A stretch of DNA of 64,000 nt from contig NC_091143.1 in assembly GCF_041381155.1 (NCBI RefSeq), positions 26,191,695 to 26,255,694 on the forward strand, read 5' to 3'. Positions 17,001 through 30,200 of this stretch are shown piece after piece. Made by a program: the position numbers and the translations under genes. Each line of letters starts with the position of its first letter. Position 1 is the stretch's first letter. The DNA is from Argopecten irradians. Taxonomy: Eukaryota; Mollusca; Bivalvia; Pectinida; Pectinidae. Below the pieces are notes generated by a model, which saw only the letters and a program-made list of their open reading frames with translations, was not told the origin of the DNA and made no database searches.

Positions 17001-18828
17001 GATCTCCGTCGGCTAGAAAATGAAATAACTAAAAGAATTTAATTTGTATCAAATATCAGGTGACCGTTAAGGCCCACAGCCTCTTGTATTGGTATCTCTA
17101 GTAATTGTACTAATAAAAAATAAAGAGGTGTAAAGTTCATTTTGGAAACTTGATCTACAGAGCTCAATGTAATTTTATTCTATGATTATTTGGTTGGTAG
17201 CTGTATGAAGATTGATCACATAGTCCGATCAATATACACAACAGAAGTGTTTAGTGATTAATTAAGACCCTAATATTGATTTAAATCTGATGTTGTAAGT
17301 CGTCTGGTTGCTAGGTTAAACCCTAAAAATGGCCACCAGTTACCCACGGTAGTAGTGCTGTGTGGGCCCCACATCCAGGGCGCCCAGGGAGTCAGCTGTG
17401 CCCGCCAGTTGTCCAACCACAATGTTAAGGTACATCTATTTGTACCGAGCTGCGTTCAAATGATCCGTGCCATGGAGGATGAGTTGTCGCTGTTCGCCTT
17501 GTGCGATGCTAAACGGACTTCGAGTCCATCAGGTAATTTTTGTTGGATCCTGGATGTATTTTCTTAGTATCATAATTGGTAATCATAGAATAAGTAACTT
17601 CAGCAAGTCATTTACACATGCACACATAATATAAATGGGGGAAAAATCAAATAGAACCATGTTTGTTTAGTTTAGACATGTCAATAAGATTAATACAACG
17701 CAAGAACAACACTCTTTAAAGAATCCAAATCTACAATATTGATAGAGATAAAACATGTATAAATTATCTCGAATATTTAAGTTTAATCATTAAGAGTGTA
17801 TTGTGATTATTAAGTATCCTGTTTATATTGTGATTCCAATCTATTTGAGTATGGCGTATTGTTGCAGTATACCCATTCTTGATACTCCAGGGGTTACTAT
17901 CACTGTTGCAAGGGTTTCATTATCTCTCAGGAGAGGCAGTACAATTGCAATTTCAGGGGGTACTTTCTATACCATCTGTATGCTATCCAATGTAATTTAG
18001 CCCAAATTAGGCGGTACCACAGCCAGGTTCAACCGGCAAAAAGTACTGGGTACCACCTGATAATGAAACCCCTGCTGTTGCTATATCCACCTCTGGAATA
18101 ATTCATCATACAAAAACTGAAGGCAGTTCAGGGGAAAAAATTGACCAGTCATAGGCTTGCAGACATGTCCTTTAAAATAACCGAGACAGTGAACCCATGA
18201 TCAAAGCCACAGTCAACCACAGCGTACCGTTATTCAAGTCTTTTGATATACATCAAAAGACCAAACACCTGTCTCATTCATGGTTTCAAACTGAACCTTC
18301 AGTTTTGCTTTGATATATTCAAGGTGTGGATATAGCGACAGTGATAGTAACACCTTGAGTATCGAGGGGCTTCCCTTCAGCCCTGTAAGTGAGATCTCCA
18401 CGATGGATGGTCAAGTGCACTTTCTATGACTTCTTAGATGCCCAGAGCTGATCTCCCTTGTAGCTTGATTAGCGGCATTCTAATTCTTTTCTTCAGATCT
18501 TCCAGTTGGTTCTGTGGATATGATTATCAACGCCATGGACAGCCATGAACAGACCAGCCTGCGGGATCAGGCCTGGTACAAGTTATTGGAATGTTGGGTA
18601 GGACAGAACAGGGCGCCAGTGCTGGCACTGGACCCGCCTGTCAACTGTGGTACCGTCCCTTTTAAGTGGTGCCTCAGCATCTCCCTTCCACTCCCACTGC
18701 TCGGAAACTGTGCTCAGGTCTACCTCTGCGACCTCGGATTTCCAAAGAAAGTCTTCAATGAAGTTGGAATTCGCTACATCTCGCCATTCAGTCACAAGTT
18801 TGTTGTTCCTCTTCACCTCAGGGCGTAA
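14047..18828 (+). CDS. EDC3: Enhancer of mRNA-decapping protein 3
   Basis: EDC3 is a P-body scaffold that binds the DCP2 decapping enzyme and the DDX6 helicase. Six coding exons: 14047-14210, 14477-14916, 15301-15627, 16527-16680, 17315-17532 and 18497-18828. They sum to 1635 nt (544 aa plus stop; human 508), all GT-AG and in phase. Residues 1-70 form the LSm domain (starts GSDFIGSIVSLDCGDSLGTY). A low-complexity linker rich in Asn, Gly, Ser and Tyr follows, then the FDF motif (EFDFESNLALFDKKAVFEEI, about residues 240-260), which in homologues binds DDX6. From about residue 310 to the end is the YjeF_N domain: GLVVPSVSYELRSRL, VVVLCGPHIQGAQG, NRAPVLALDPPVNCG and the C-terminal SPFSHKFVVPLH. 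The ATG follows a strong acceptor by 14 nt and starts exactly at the LSm domain. Intron 3 begins with a splice-donor minisatellite. Confidence 0.97.
15124..15214. mobile_element. Short hairpin MITE in EDC3 intron 2
   Basis: The arms of about 38 bp read TAGTCCCACCTTCTG ... TTGTGACGTCAT and the complement ATGACATCACAATCAACAGA ... GGTGGGACTA, around a loop of about 20 nt. A related arm (GACGTCACAATCACCG, then AGTTGGGACT) occurs at 59635-59652. It has no coding content. Confidence 0.7.
15628..16052 (+). repeat. 22 bp minisatellite containing reiterated 5' splice sites (EDC3 intron 3)
   Basis: About 19 units of roughly GTAAGATGTAGTGTGTTTAC plus TG start exactly at the exon 3 donor (exon ends ..TTACTG at 15627). 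Each unit ends in TTTACTG (or TTTAGTG) and the next starts GTAAGAT, so each junction repeats the exon end and donor. Three variants (TAG, AAG, and the AGTG ending) recur in a pattern: the block starting 15672 reappears at 15848, eight units later. The last units near 16002-16052 are degenerate. Confidence 0.95.
16818..17088. mobile_element. Bivalve-type interspersed repeat in EDC3 intron 4
   Basis: It starts near AGTCACCTGACCATAGGTCA and ends with CAGGTGACCGTTAAGGCCCA and CTCTTGT. The outer TCACCTGA / TCAGGTGA words are inverted repeats. The same end (TGACCGTTAAGGC, then CTCTTGTT) closes the longer repeat at 38439-39017. It has no coding capacity and I do not know the superfamily. Confidence 0.6.
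17881..18363. mobile_element. Inverted-repeat element in EDC3 intron 5
   Basis: The ends GATACTCCAGGGGTTACTAT (17881) and its near complement, CAGTGATAGTAACACCTTGA then GTATC (to 18363), pair over 25 bp with three mismatches. A second inverted pair (TGCTATATCCAC near 18082, GTGGATATAGCGAC near 18327) lies inside. It has no open frame of note. Confidence 0.65.
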
Positions 18829-21800
18829 AGGTTTAACGTGTTGTTGGATTGTAAGGTTTAGGCAGTTCAGTGATTCAGTGATGTTGTCAGATATCACTAA
18901 AATTTGTATATTAGATGGTAGGACATACAAGCATTACAGTGCAAGTGACAATGTTCAGGTATAAAGCCCATCAAGTGACTAAAATTAATGTCTTCAAATT
19001 AGAACCACTTGTATGGAATATTATCTTTAATTTTATGTTAAAAAGTTGAATTTCACTCTTTGAATTATTAATTTTTTTTTAAAAATACAATTTTTCAAAA
19101 CAAAAATAGATATTTGAATAACTTTTATGTAAAAATCAAAGACAAGAATTTGACAAAAATAGTTATTTTAATAATCTTAATTTATAAAAAACAAAAGAAT
19201 TAATTCTTACTTTTGTTTTTTTGAAACTGATCTTTGATGATGTAATTATGAATATATGCTTGGATTGTGTATTAGCTATGTCAAGGAGATGTGTGATGCT
19301 GCCTCATACATAGAGAGGTAGCTTCAGAATAGGATGACATGGTGCAAAAGATGATGTGATAATTTTACCAAGAAACTGTATAGACTTGGATCACTAATGC
19401 GTGTATCGTGTAGATCACGAATGGTGAGCTGGAACATATCAAAAGTTCTCAAATGGTATAGTTTGATATTAGCATCCGAAAGATTTTATCCCTGCATAGC
19501 GTAATAATCTGCTGAACTCAAATGAAGTATAATCGCTAAGTTAAGGATAAAGGGTGTGTACATGTATGTGATGTTGTAAACCTGCTATCCCTGACTCAAT
19601 ATTAGGGATAAGGAAATGTTTTTAACTTCTTTTTTTTTTACCCGATTTCCATAACAAGCCGTTAAGGTTGGGCTCGAATTAAAATGATAGTAGAGCCTTC
19701 TTATGGTCAGTTTGGTAATGACGGTGGTTTGTTTTTGTTCCTTGTTTGGTAAGACAATGAATTGATCTCGCTGATTTCATTGGAGAATGTGCAATACAAC
19801 ATGTTGTTTTATCTCGGAGTGAGAACAATTGCAGCCCAGTACATGTGTACTGAGCAATAGGCAGCTTCCAATAACGAAGTGACCGGTACTGGTCCGTAAT
19901 GCAGATAATAACATTCACCTATATCATATCATGACCTGAATTTCATTTGTTAAATAGCCATACCTATTGAAGTCATTTTAATTGTGGATGTTTTTTATTT
20001 GACACTCCCCTAATGAATGGATAGAAAATACAAAATTCAGACTTTCACAAACAATTGTTACATATACTTATCATATATCTAGATGAGTGAACGAGCAGGT
20101 GCTGTTGCACATATTTCTTCGTTTCTGTGATGGGATTTCATTTGACATTGACAAGATTTTATTTTATGACATTTGCCCTAGACTTGAAAACATATTCCGG
20201 GAAACCTGTTTAATATCTAGTACAAGTGTTGATAATTATTTCTCTCTGTTATTTGTGAAATTTGTGATTCAAAGTTCCACAGTTTTTAACCTTGTTCTGT
20301 TGTCAGCCTGTAAAAATATCAGCTAGCTTATTTTTGAATATTGATTTATAAACATATCTATTCACATCTGTAGTGCTGTCACATCGATGGTCCAATACAT
20401 TCATTTTATGTCATAATTTTAACTTGAATGATAGGGCTTCATGTTGAGTGAATATTATAATTTTTTGAAGTCAAATTTTATCAACTTGAAATGTTAAAAC
20501 AATTGCTCAGGTATTACTTATTAGATTTCCGTTCCACTTCTGTCTCAGAAAAATACGAAATTCACAATAACAATGTTAGAATCATCAATAGATGCTTGAT
20601 GGAAGTTCCGTTAATAATTGAAACCAAGATGGTTATATCGTCACTTCACTAATATTGAATTCATTGGGATGTTAATATTGAATTCATTGGGATGTATAAG
20701 CTATTACAAAGACAGACTCCATTAGATGAATTTTTATCAACTGGATTATATGGACACAAAATAGTATTGAAATGAATATAGGATTTTAATGTTACGTGTG
20801 TTCTGTGATAATATTGACTTTGATGCTTTGTGAATTTATATAAAGTGTGTTCCAATATGTACGTACCATTTGAATGATATGCCATTGCTAAGGGAAGTGC
20901 TTCATAAATCGCGAAAAAACTGCCAAATATCTTAAAGTTCTTTCATCCAGAAATTCCTATTTACCCTATAGCCTCGACTTTCGGCTGTATGTAGACGCCC
21001 CCTGGAGGTCAAACCTGGATGGAAGTAACGTTACATCATGTCTCGTGATGTGTGTACAGAATATTGTTGTTGATACATATATCATCCATTTAATTCCTGT
21101 CGCTGATGATATAATGAGGAGGGCAAATGTTTTGTAAATAATGTCCCATTTAGTTTGAAGTACTTTATTAATATTTTCTTTTGAATTTTTCTGTAAATAT
21201 TCATGTCATGTCAAAATATAATTATAACAAATCTATTTGCACAGATGTTGCTAAAATATTGTACATGTACATAGTTTTCTGTTTATGTTACGTCGCAGGA
21301 GTAATCATACAATTAGTGACCATTTATTTCACACTAGTGATGTATTATCAGCTGAAAACCATTATTGATTTATCGAAAAAATTGGTAGTACATAATCATC
21401 TGATGATTGGTCAATAATCACATCAGATTTTCTTCTTTATTACCTTACTTTAATTATAGATTACAATGGTAAAATTAAATGCTACAGTATTAAACTTGCT
21501 TACTTTAATTTGTAACATTTATCATGGTAACAAACATATTGATTAAACCAGAAAAATAAATGGAAAAGGCTTTAATTTTGAGGATATGATATGATATTAG
21601 AAGCAAAACCATGCGAAATAGCTAAAAGTGATAAAAATCTTATTCTGGATTTATTGCTGAACAGCCAAGCGATTAATTGATTATGAATTTTTGTAATTGA
21701 TTGACTTCAATCAGATGAGTTACTTACTTGTTACTGTCCATCGTTTGTTAATCAGTCATTGTAACATCACTATTTTTCACATTCTTTTTAAATCAACTTT

Positions 21801-24800
21801 TTAAAAGGCTTTTCAGATTACAAAAAGTTAAAATTTATCAAAATCAGTTGGTATGATAGTACAGTTTGATCAAATGTCTTACAAAATAATTTGATCTGAT
21901 GTAAGCAAGAATTTTCCACTGTGATTGCACTCTTTATAAAAAAACTTATGTAGGTGGTAAATAATACATTTAGTAATTTATGAGGAAATTTTGGCAGTAA
22001 TAATATGGAACTTGTGATTCGTAATATAAACTGATGTTTCTTAATTTCAACAGCATTTACTTATGAATTTAATTCAGGGCAAAATTATCTCGAATTTCAT
22101 TTGTTAGAATGCAAATTTTCATTTAAAAAGTTTATCATATTAGTTGGGAAAATTTTGTTTCAGGTTTGGAGAAAGAATATGCTTTCCAAAAGTTTGGAGA
22201 CTAAGTGATTTTGTGGAAAATGGTAAGCAGAATTTTGTAGTTTCTTCTGTGTGAATTCCTATGGTAGTTTTCCGAATGGTATAGGGCCATACCAATATTG
22301 TACATAGTAAGGTATTTTGTTTGTATATAAATTCCTAGATTAAGGTATGTCTTTAAGCATTTTGGTTTCATCTTAAGTGAATCAACTTAAGCCAGATATT
22401 TTATGGAGATGACCAGGTATTTTGTATAATAGAGAGAGATGAGGTACCAGGATCACTTGTATTATAATACCATGTTTAGAATATTGGTTAATTTGTGTTA
22501 TGTATAGTCAATTCAGGATTCTATTGATAAGAGTATGGAAACTGTTTTAGACGATGAAGATGTGAACTGTTAGGAATTAACCTCCTTGGTTTTTGTCCAG
22601 TTCGGAAAGCTCTGAAGGTACTTTTTTCTTCACTTTGACGTTGATTTGATTGTGAGATGTCATCTTATAATGTTTGTACTTTGGTCACGCACCAGAATCT
22701 CCATTGCTCTAGCGAGGGCTTGTTTGAGGTTCTATCAGCGATTTAATAAGTTCCATTTTCTTTTGTCTCCCATGATTTCAGTGTTTAAAACTCTATTGGA
22801 TGTGGATTGAGTTTGTCTCCAGTATTGTTAAATGCTATTTATTTGTTTAATTGTTTAATATATTCCTGATTTTCATGATAAGGATTGGGTCGATCTGGCT
22901 GTTGTGGTGTAAAACATTGTGAATTGGCAGTTTAGTTCTTTGGATGTTGTTTTACTATGAGAATGCATTATGAAGGACTGTCTCAGGGTAGAGAACTGCT
23001 ACAATTGTTATACATGTATCAAAATCATGCAGCCTATCATATGTTGTGCTAGGATTGACGGGGACATGCTGATGAAAAATCAACATCTAATTTGTTAGTT
23101 TTAACTGACTCAGTTTATGTTTTATAATGATCTAGGTCTAAAAATATCATTATTTAAAAGAATTGTAAAAGTAGTTCAAGGTTAATCGGGAACAGTATTA
23201 AAAAGACTTGATATATTATTATTTAGTGTAAAAGTTTATTGCTATTAATAGATATTAAAAAATGTGAAATCCTTTTTTAATTTATTAGAAATCAGGAGTT
23301 AAAAATCAACAAAAATCACGATAATTATTTTACTGGTACAATTTATCGGTGTATTTACTGTGATGTGAACCATGCAGAGCTGGCATGTAAAATATAGAAG
23401 CTTATATACATGTGTGATAGAATTGAAAGAGAACTAATTGTGTCTAATATGTATGGCAGCTTGACATGATCATATGATCCAAAATGAAATATTGACATTA
23501 TTGCTTATCCGAAAGTTTCCTTATCAGTTGAAAGAACACCAGGAAAGGATTTCGGCATTGACATTAAAGGATTGACAGTATTACTGAGGTTCAAATAAGC
23601 TTGTCAAGCTGCTGCTATTGTATATGTATGATTGTGGCAAAGTTTTATCTCCAGTGACTTAAATGACAAGTTTTAAATCAGGGTATGTTTTCTTAGACTC
23701 GTAATCCAGATTAAGTTCCTATAACATGCTTTTTCAAACTTGCTATGGTTATCTTTGCATCTGAATGTATAGGACTTTTTTTATCATAATAATAAATAAT
23801 ATTTCTCAGTATAATAAATTATTATTTTTTTGCTGGTGAAGATTTGATGATAACTTGTGTTGTAAAGTAATCTTAAAATCAAATTTATTAGTCAACAAAA
23901 ATGGTATGCTTTAAACGACATCATAGCTAAAACATTTATTTTGACCCCCCCCCAAAAAAATCAAAGATATTAACAATTAACCATAATATGAGCGTGAATA
24001 CAAATTGGAATTTGGATTTATTGGACTGTTATTTTGTTATCAAAGATTATTACACTTTATTTGTATGTAGCTTTAAAAATCAAATAGAATTATATAAAAA
24101 AAAAATGTGGAAGCTTTCTTTCAAATGCTAAATCTACATAGTCTGGTTTCCAGAATCCTTCTTCAGATATTGTTGCACTTTTATGACATGGCTTTTGCCT
24201 TATTGTGATTGGTGAGATTCTTGTGTAAGTTTGTGTATTTGTTCTAAAGCTAAAACCGTCATCAGCAATACTGCATATCAAGTGAGAATGAATGCCAATG
24301 TCTAGAAAGTGAACTATGAAATATATCGTCTAGTCAATCTGTTTCACAATTATAATGCATATGTATGAATGGCCATGTTTTCATTACTGGTGCAAATCAA
24401 AGTGTGTAGTTCCTCTCTTGACAAAATGGTTAATATACAACCCTTGTAGTGTCTAGATGTAGAAGTTAACAATGTAATTTAATGATTTGTCTACCCTAGC
24501 ATTGAAACATAGTACAGTATTGTTTTCTCAGACCACGGCCAGTGTTTAACAATACATCTGTATGTAATCATCATTTTCATCATAATATCAAAAGTTCATA
24601 ATATCTTCAATCTGAACTTTAACTCCATATATGGTTATATCTTAAAACGCTTTTCATATTACACAAGTTCCCTCAATTTTCATGTTCAATTATGAAATCT
24701 ACATATGTATTAACGGTTAAAGATTTTGTTAATCTGTGTATATTTTGACTTTAAACAAAGCTGTTATGTGTATAAGTGTGTGTACTGAAGGTGAGATTTT

Positions 24801-25540
24801 CACGAAAGTTTCACTGTCAATTGACTTACCTTTGTGTTGGTTATAACTTGTATGTAATATATAGTTGTGCATACATTGGTGCTCCTTGGTATATGAACTA
24901 CATGCAATGTCCTCCACTGTCAGCCCCATACATCCATAGCAATCTATAAACCATATGTAGGGCAAGGAAATCAACCGTTTTGTGCCAAATATTTTTTCAT
25001 TTAATTAAACCACAGAAAATGACAAAAAAAATATGTATATTTATCTTTTGTCTAGAAAATATGATAATATGATATACATTTTGAATTTCATAGAACTGCT
25101 CAAGCTAAATTACATATTATAATATTATTTTTAATTTTTCTTAATTCCCTGGTCAAAGAAAGTAAACAAAACATTGTAATAAGCTCTAAACTCCACTACA
25201 TTGTGTACAGTGAAGATACTAATGGGTACAATAACTTCATTTTGATAATTTTCCTGGTTAAGTAAAAGAAAACATATTTCGTATATGCACTGCTCAAACA
25301 CATTAATATTTGCACTATTATTTCGGGATGTAATTTCACTTTTCTGTAATTGTATAACATTGGTGATAGATTAAAATAGGTCAAATGATATTGCAAATAG
25401 AAATAATTGTATGACAATCTGGTTGTGTATATATTTTAAGTCCTACATGAAAATCTTAGCATATTCTCAATTATAAAAGAAAATTGCATTCCATATCTTA
25501 TCAATAAATCAATTTAATCAAGCAAAACCAAAGAGTGCTA
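18829..25540. other. EDC3 3' UTR and intergenic DNA, no recognised gene
   Basis: There is no coding homology on either strand. EDC3's polyadenylation site is unclear: ATTAAA occurs near 19678 and AATAAA near 21554. A 22-24 bp tandem duplication containing AATATTGAATTCATTGGGAT sits at about 20651-20696. An acceptor/donor pair encloses a 59 nt open segment at 22164-22222. The rest is AT-rich single-copy-looking sequence. Confidence 0.5.
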
Positions 25541-25559
25541 CCGTAATGTGATAAGTTGG

Positions 25560-26040
25560 CCTTCAAGCTTATATCAAATGTCGTCTGATTGGCTTTCAAG
25601 CTGATTATGATATTACCTGTCATCTGACTGGCTGCATTTATATAAGTAAGCCTTGAAGCTGATGTTACATGTCGTCTGATTGGCTTAGGCTATATTGATG
25701 ATATCACAGTCTAGAGTTTTGCTTTGATTAATGCCTTATAAGTCTTTGTTGTATATATGTCATGTTGTTTGATGGATTGAAGAGTCCATTTCATATATCT
25801 GTACCCTGCTGTTTGATTGGCCAAGAATTGATGTCATATATATATATGTGTGTCCTGCTGTCTGATTGGTTGATTAATTAGTCCATGTCCTTTGTCCTAT
25901 AATGTCTGATTGGCTGATAAGTCCATGTGCTTTGTCCTATAATGTCTGATTGGTTGATTAGTCCATGTGCTTTGTCCTATAATGTCTGATTGGCTGATAA
26001 GTCCATGTGCTTTGTCCTTTACTGTTTGGTTGACTGCGCT
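25560..26040. repeat. Degenerate repeats of TCTGATTGG, ending in a 40 bp tandem array
   Basis: TCTGATTGG or a close variant recurs near 25584, 25625, 25676, 25812, 25862, 25905, 25945 and 25985. The last three are in exact 40 bp register (GTCTGATTGGCTGATAAGTC, then CATGTGCTTTGTCCTATAAT), with single-base variants. ATTGG is the reverse of the CCAAT box, so the minus strand carries a row of CCAAT motifs. Confidence 0.8.
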
Positions 26041-26918
26041 GTGTATTATGAATGGTTGTTTTGATTGTATATTGGTCTTTCTATGATATGTATTGATATT
26101 TTGTTGGTCATATGTAATAGCATACTCTTTTATTTCACAAAGACATATTGTTCTAGATTTTACATAGGCCTGCCAATATAAACTTATTTCCTAGCTAGCT
26201 ATATGGAGCTTAACTTGGCCATTTCTAGTCTTATCAATATGGTTGTTATATGTTACCATTTAGCCGAGTTTGAAACTATGGCAGCTTGTGGCTTACTTCA
26301 ATGTAGAAATCATTTAAAAGAGGGCAAAGAAAAACCCCTAAATCAATTAACGTATACAGTAATCTTAAATTTGTAACAACTCTCCTAATTTTGTCACGTC
26401 CATGTCAATGCTGTGGTATATTTATATCTCTGAATCTTAACCCAGTGTATTAATCATAAGGAATCTCTTGCTTTATTGTTTCATAGGATGTATGTGCCAT
26501 CTTGACCTATCCACAATCCTTGTGACAATCTATCGAATTTAACCTGCTCAATCGTTTTATAATCATACATTGTCTTGCTTCAGTTTAGAATGACCTTATG
26601 CCATATCAGTGATACAGATTCTAAGTTGATGATCAACAAGAAACATATGAAGTGTTCTTGATTGACCTTTCCATTCTTCTGATTAAATGACTTGCTATAT
26701 AATTGCTATGAGAAATTGTTGAATTCAGGTTTTCAGCCAAGTTCTTGTTGATTATATAGATGAAGATGTATGTGTTATGAGCCATTATACCACTAAGTTT
26801 GTGCCTAAGTGAGAATGTCTGGTTAGGTGTCCATGTATATTGTTTTTGTTATATTAACTGTTATATTATGATGTATACCTTCTAATGACATATAAGTAAT
26901 GTGTTGATATATTTACAT
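26041..26918. other. AT-rich intergenic stretch
   Basis: I see no exon, repeat or RNA gene that I can support in this stretch. Confidence 0.5.
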
Positions 26919-27234
26919 CTGTTGTGGGGTTGGGTTTGGGGCAAGGACGGGGATGGGGATTTGGTGGGGGGAGGGGGTTCCATTAAATCAAAGCTGATGT
27001 TCAAATGTCGAGTACAGTCCTTCAGGAACATCTAAACTTTAGTGGGGATGGGGGAGGGGGTTAAAGGGAGAGCTGTTTGTAGAGTTGATAGTGGAATTCT
27101 GGGTTTTACAAGTTCATATGGGGATGGGGGTGGGGGATTGGTGGTATCTGAAGAACGGGATCAAAGAAAAAAGAGGATTCAGGTGTCACTGCAAAGCTGA
27201 CTATGTTTCAGGGAGGGGGGGGGAGGTGAGGGCG
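26919..27234 (+). other. Four G-run clusters with G-quadruplex potential
   Basis: Guanine runs cluster on the plus strand at 26923-26979, 27042-27068, 27117-27139 and 27209-27232. The first, second and fourth fit four runs of at least three G with short loops. The third has three long runs plus GG. The surrounding DNA is AT-rich, so the local GC skew is abrupt. The sites are 8 kb past the EDC3 stop, so whether they are transcribed is unknown. Confidence 0.75.
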
Positions 27235-30200
27235 CTCCTACAATACTGATCATGTATCCAGGAGATGAATAATTTTAACTTGACTTTGACCTGAGGAGGT
27301 ACAACGATGTAATGGGTTTATATTTGAATCATTTCCTCAAACCTAACTACAATCAATCATTAGAAATTAAGACCTCAATCCTAGTTGACTACAATTTGTT
27401 TTCAAATTACATGGAAGACTACAAATTACACCTCTAGCATTGAATGTCTCTGTTACATATTACATACGGTACTTACAGTGTTAAAGTAACCTGCTACTTG
27501 AGGTATAAACCATGCAAACAGATCTATCAAAAATGAACTGTTCAAACATTGTATCAGAGAACAATGTGCATACACGCCTTCACATTTCTGTATGCAGGAT
27601 AACTATCACTCAATGTATGTTACTGATATTTTTGATAGAAATTGTAAACTTTTCACATTAAAATCCATGTCATGCATATAGAAGATTCATTTCATTGTTA
27701 TAGACAAAAGACCCAGCTATTGGTTAGATATGTAAGAACTGTGTGTCAGTTAGTATTGGGGTATGATGCAATATGTAATAGCAACTTTCAGTTACAACAG
27801 GTGTTTGTGGATAATTTAGTCAGATATTACATGTCCAATATAATTCAATGAGGCAGACTGATCTTGAGAAGCCTTCCATTTTCCCTTTCAAGTACAAAAT
27901 GTTTAATGTCAAGTACCAATTATCATAGATTTGCATTTCAATTAGCAATACGTGTAGTTTATCAGAGAAGTATCTGGCTGATAAAATAACCAAAGTAAAG
28001 AACGCCAGATGGATTGTTAAGCTTATTTGTTGGAATATAGAGCCAGGCTGTATTTCAATACAGTCGATTCTATCACGAGATTACACAAAAGTTATTCCAT
28101 TATTTTAATGTTGGTCATCTTACTTATTGATTTTACCATAAAAAACGAATCCACAATTTTAAATAAGGGCTTGCCATCTGTGATAAATGTTTTAAGATGT
28201 GTTGATATTTTTAAGTTTGTTAAGAGGAAAATAATAAGTGTGCTTGACTGAATGTTCTTTATGTATTGTATGGGCATTATGGAAACGGAAATTGTATAGA
28301 TGAATAATAATGCTTAATTAATCGGTCTCTAACGAAGGTACAAACCACATTCTCCTGTCTGTGGCCTCTAAGAATCACACATGTGACACAAGTGTATATG
28401 TTGATGTGTAGCTATAGGCTAACAGATGGTATGTCGATGCCAGGACTTCTATATGTGTATGTATGATACTCAAATCACAGGCTCTAGCAATGATTTGTGA
28501 TTGGGATGGATATGTCTAGTAACAGTCTGCAAGGACACAATAAATCTCTTTAATCATAAACTTGAAATTGAGGAAAAAACAACTAAATAAAGAGATATTT
28601 CTTTATATTTGCATTTTTGCAAACTATGCATAATTGCTTGCCCCTATATAAGATTTATTCAAATCCATGCTCTTGAAATTGCTGGGCTTGTGTGAAAGTT
28701 TATTAGATATCCTAAATATAATATATGTGACTATGTAGTATAAGGTCTATATAGTTTTTACATCCACTGTAATTAGATTTTACTACATATAAGTTTCTGA
28801 TATAGAAATGCTTGTCATGACATTCAGTGACACAATCCAACAGTATGTGGTATGATCAAAGATCTGTTATGATTTTTTTTAAGATTAAAAAAAAAAATAT
28901 GCATATAAATGAGAAGTACGGTACCAGGTAGTTTAAATCAAGGAAACAAAAGGTTTACCTTATTAAAAAGTTCATTATAATTATTTTATCAAAAAATATC
29001 TAAGTGAAAATCCATAGATTGGGTATACAAAAAGTGATATCGATAGATAAAAAAGTTTTATTTCTTTTTAATATGAAAAGTTTTTATTACAATAGATTTT
29101 ATTTATGACTAGTTTTATCTAGCTTTGATATTTTGTGTCACAAAAAAAAGGATTTGAGATTTTTAGTTTGACAGAGTGATATTGATGTGCCTTTTTGTTG
29201 ATAAAAGTGTTGTATCATGTCATCAAACAGTTTGTTTTGTTAAAATACATGTTGTTGTTTTTTCCATTATCGAATACATTGAAATAATGTATAATTATTT
29301 ATGTAACATTACATGTTTTCTCATTTTGCTACAGACAGTATATATCAGTTACCATCTGTAGACCTAGAATATTTGAAATTGTATGATCAAAAATCCATCA
29401 CATCATGTTACCTAAAGTTGAGATCTTCTTGTGTGAAGCATTTAACGAGACTTTATTTTACTGAGTGAGTCCAAAGAAGTGCTTTTGTGTAGGATGATAC
29501 AGTTATAGGTATGTAATTATTTTACAAGTTTGTCTAGATAATTTGGTTTTGTGCAAGGCATTCTAAAATTACAAATTTACCATTATACTGATTGAAGTAT
29601 TGTTTTATACAGCCTAAATGTTTATTTTATCAAACATTCCTTATTTACTTTTGTTAAACGCCACATTTGTGCTATAATCTTGATATATGTACCAATACTA
29701 ATACAGTACTGATAAAAAAATGAATAGTATTGAATACACATCCAGAAGTTTAGGTATGAAATTTAGAATCAGATATATTAACCATGGCCAAGTTGTTGAA
29801 TCTGGAAAAAATGAATAATTTTGTGGTATGGTAGTCTCGCTTCAGAAAATGATCTGCTGTTACAGTTTGTTATTTTTATTTTCAATATTTTCAAAATAAT
29901 CATGTGAGTTATGAGATTGAATGCTGTCTGAATGACTTTAATAATTGCAAAATTTGATGAAAGTGTCTGTATACAAATTGATCAAGTTGTGTTCCAATAA
30001 GTGACGTTGTCAACTTTTTCTTGCATGTGAAATGGTGGTATGAACTTAAGCTGAAGAACATATGCCTAGTTTTCTTTTCTACATGAGATTCCAGCCTAGA
30101 GCACATTGAAGAAAACATTCTAAAGGCTATGTAGGACAAAGTTCCATTTGAATTCATACTTACAAAGCATGGACATTTTAAAGACAAATCTCAAAATTGT

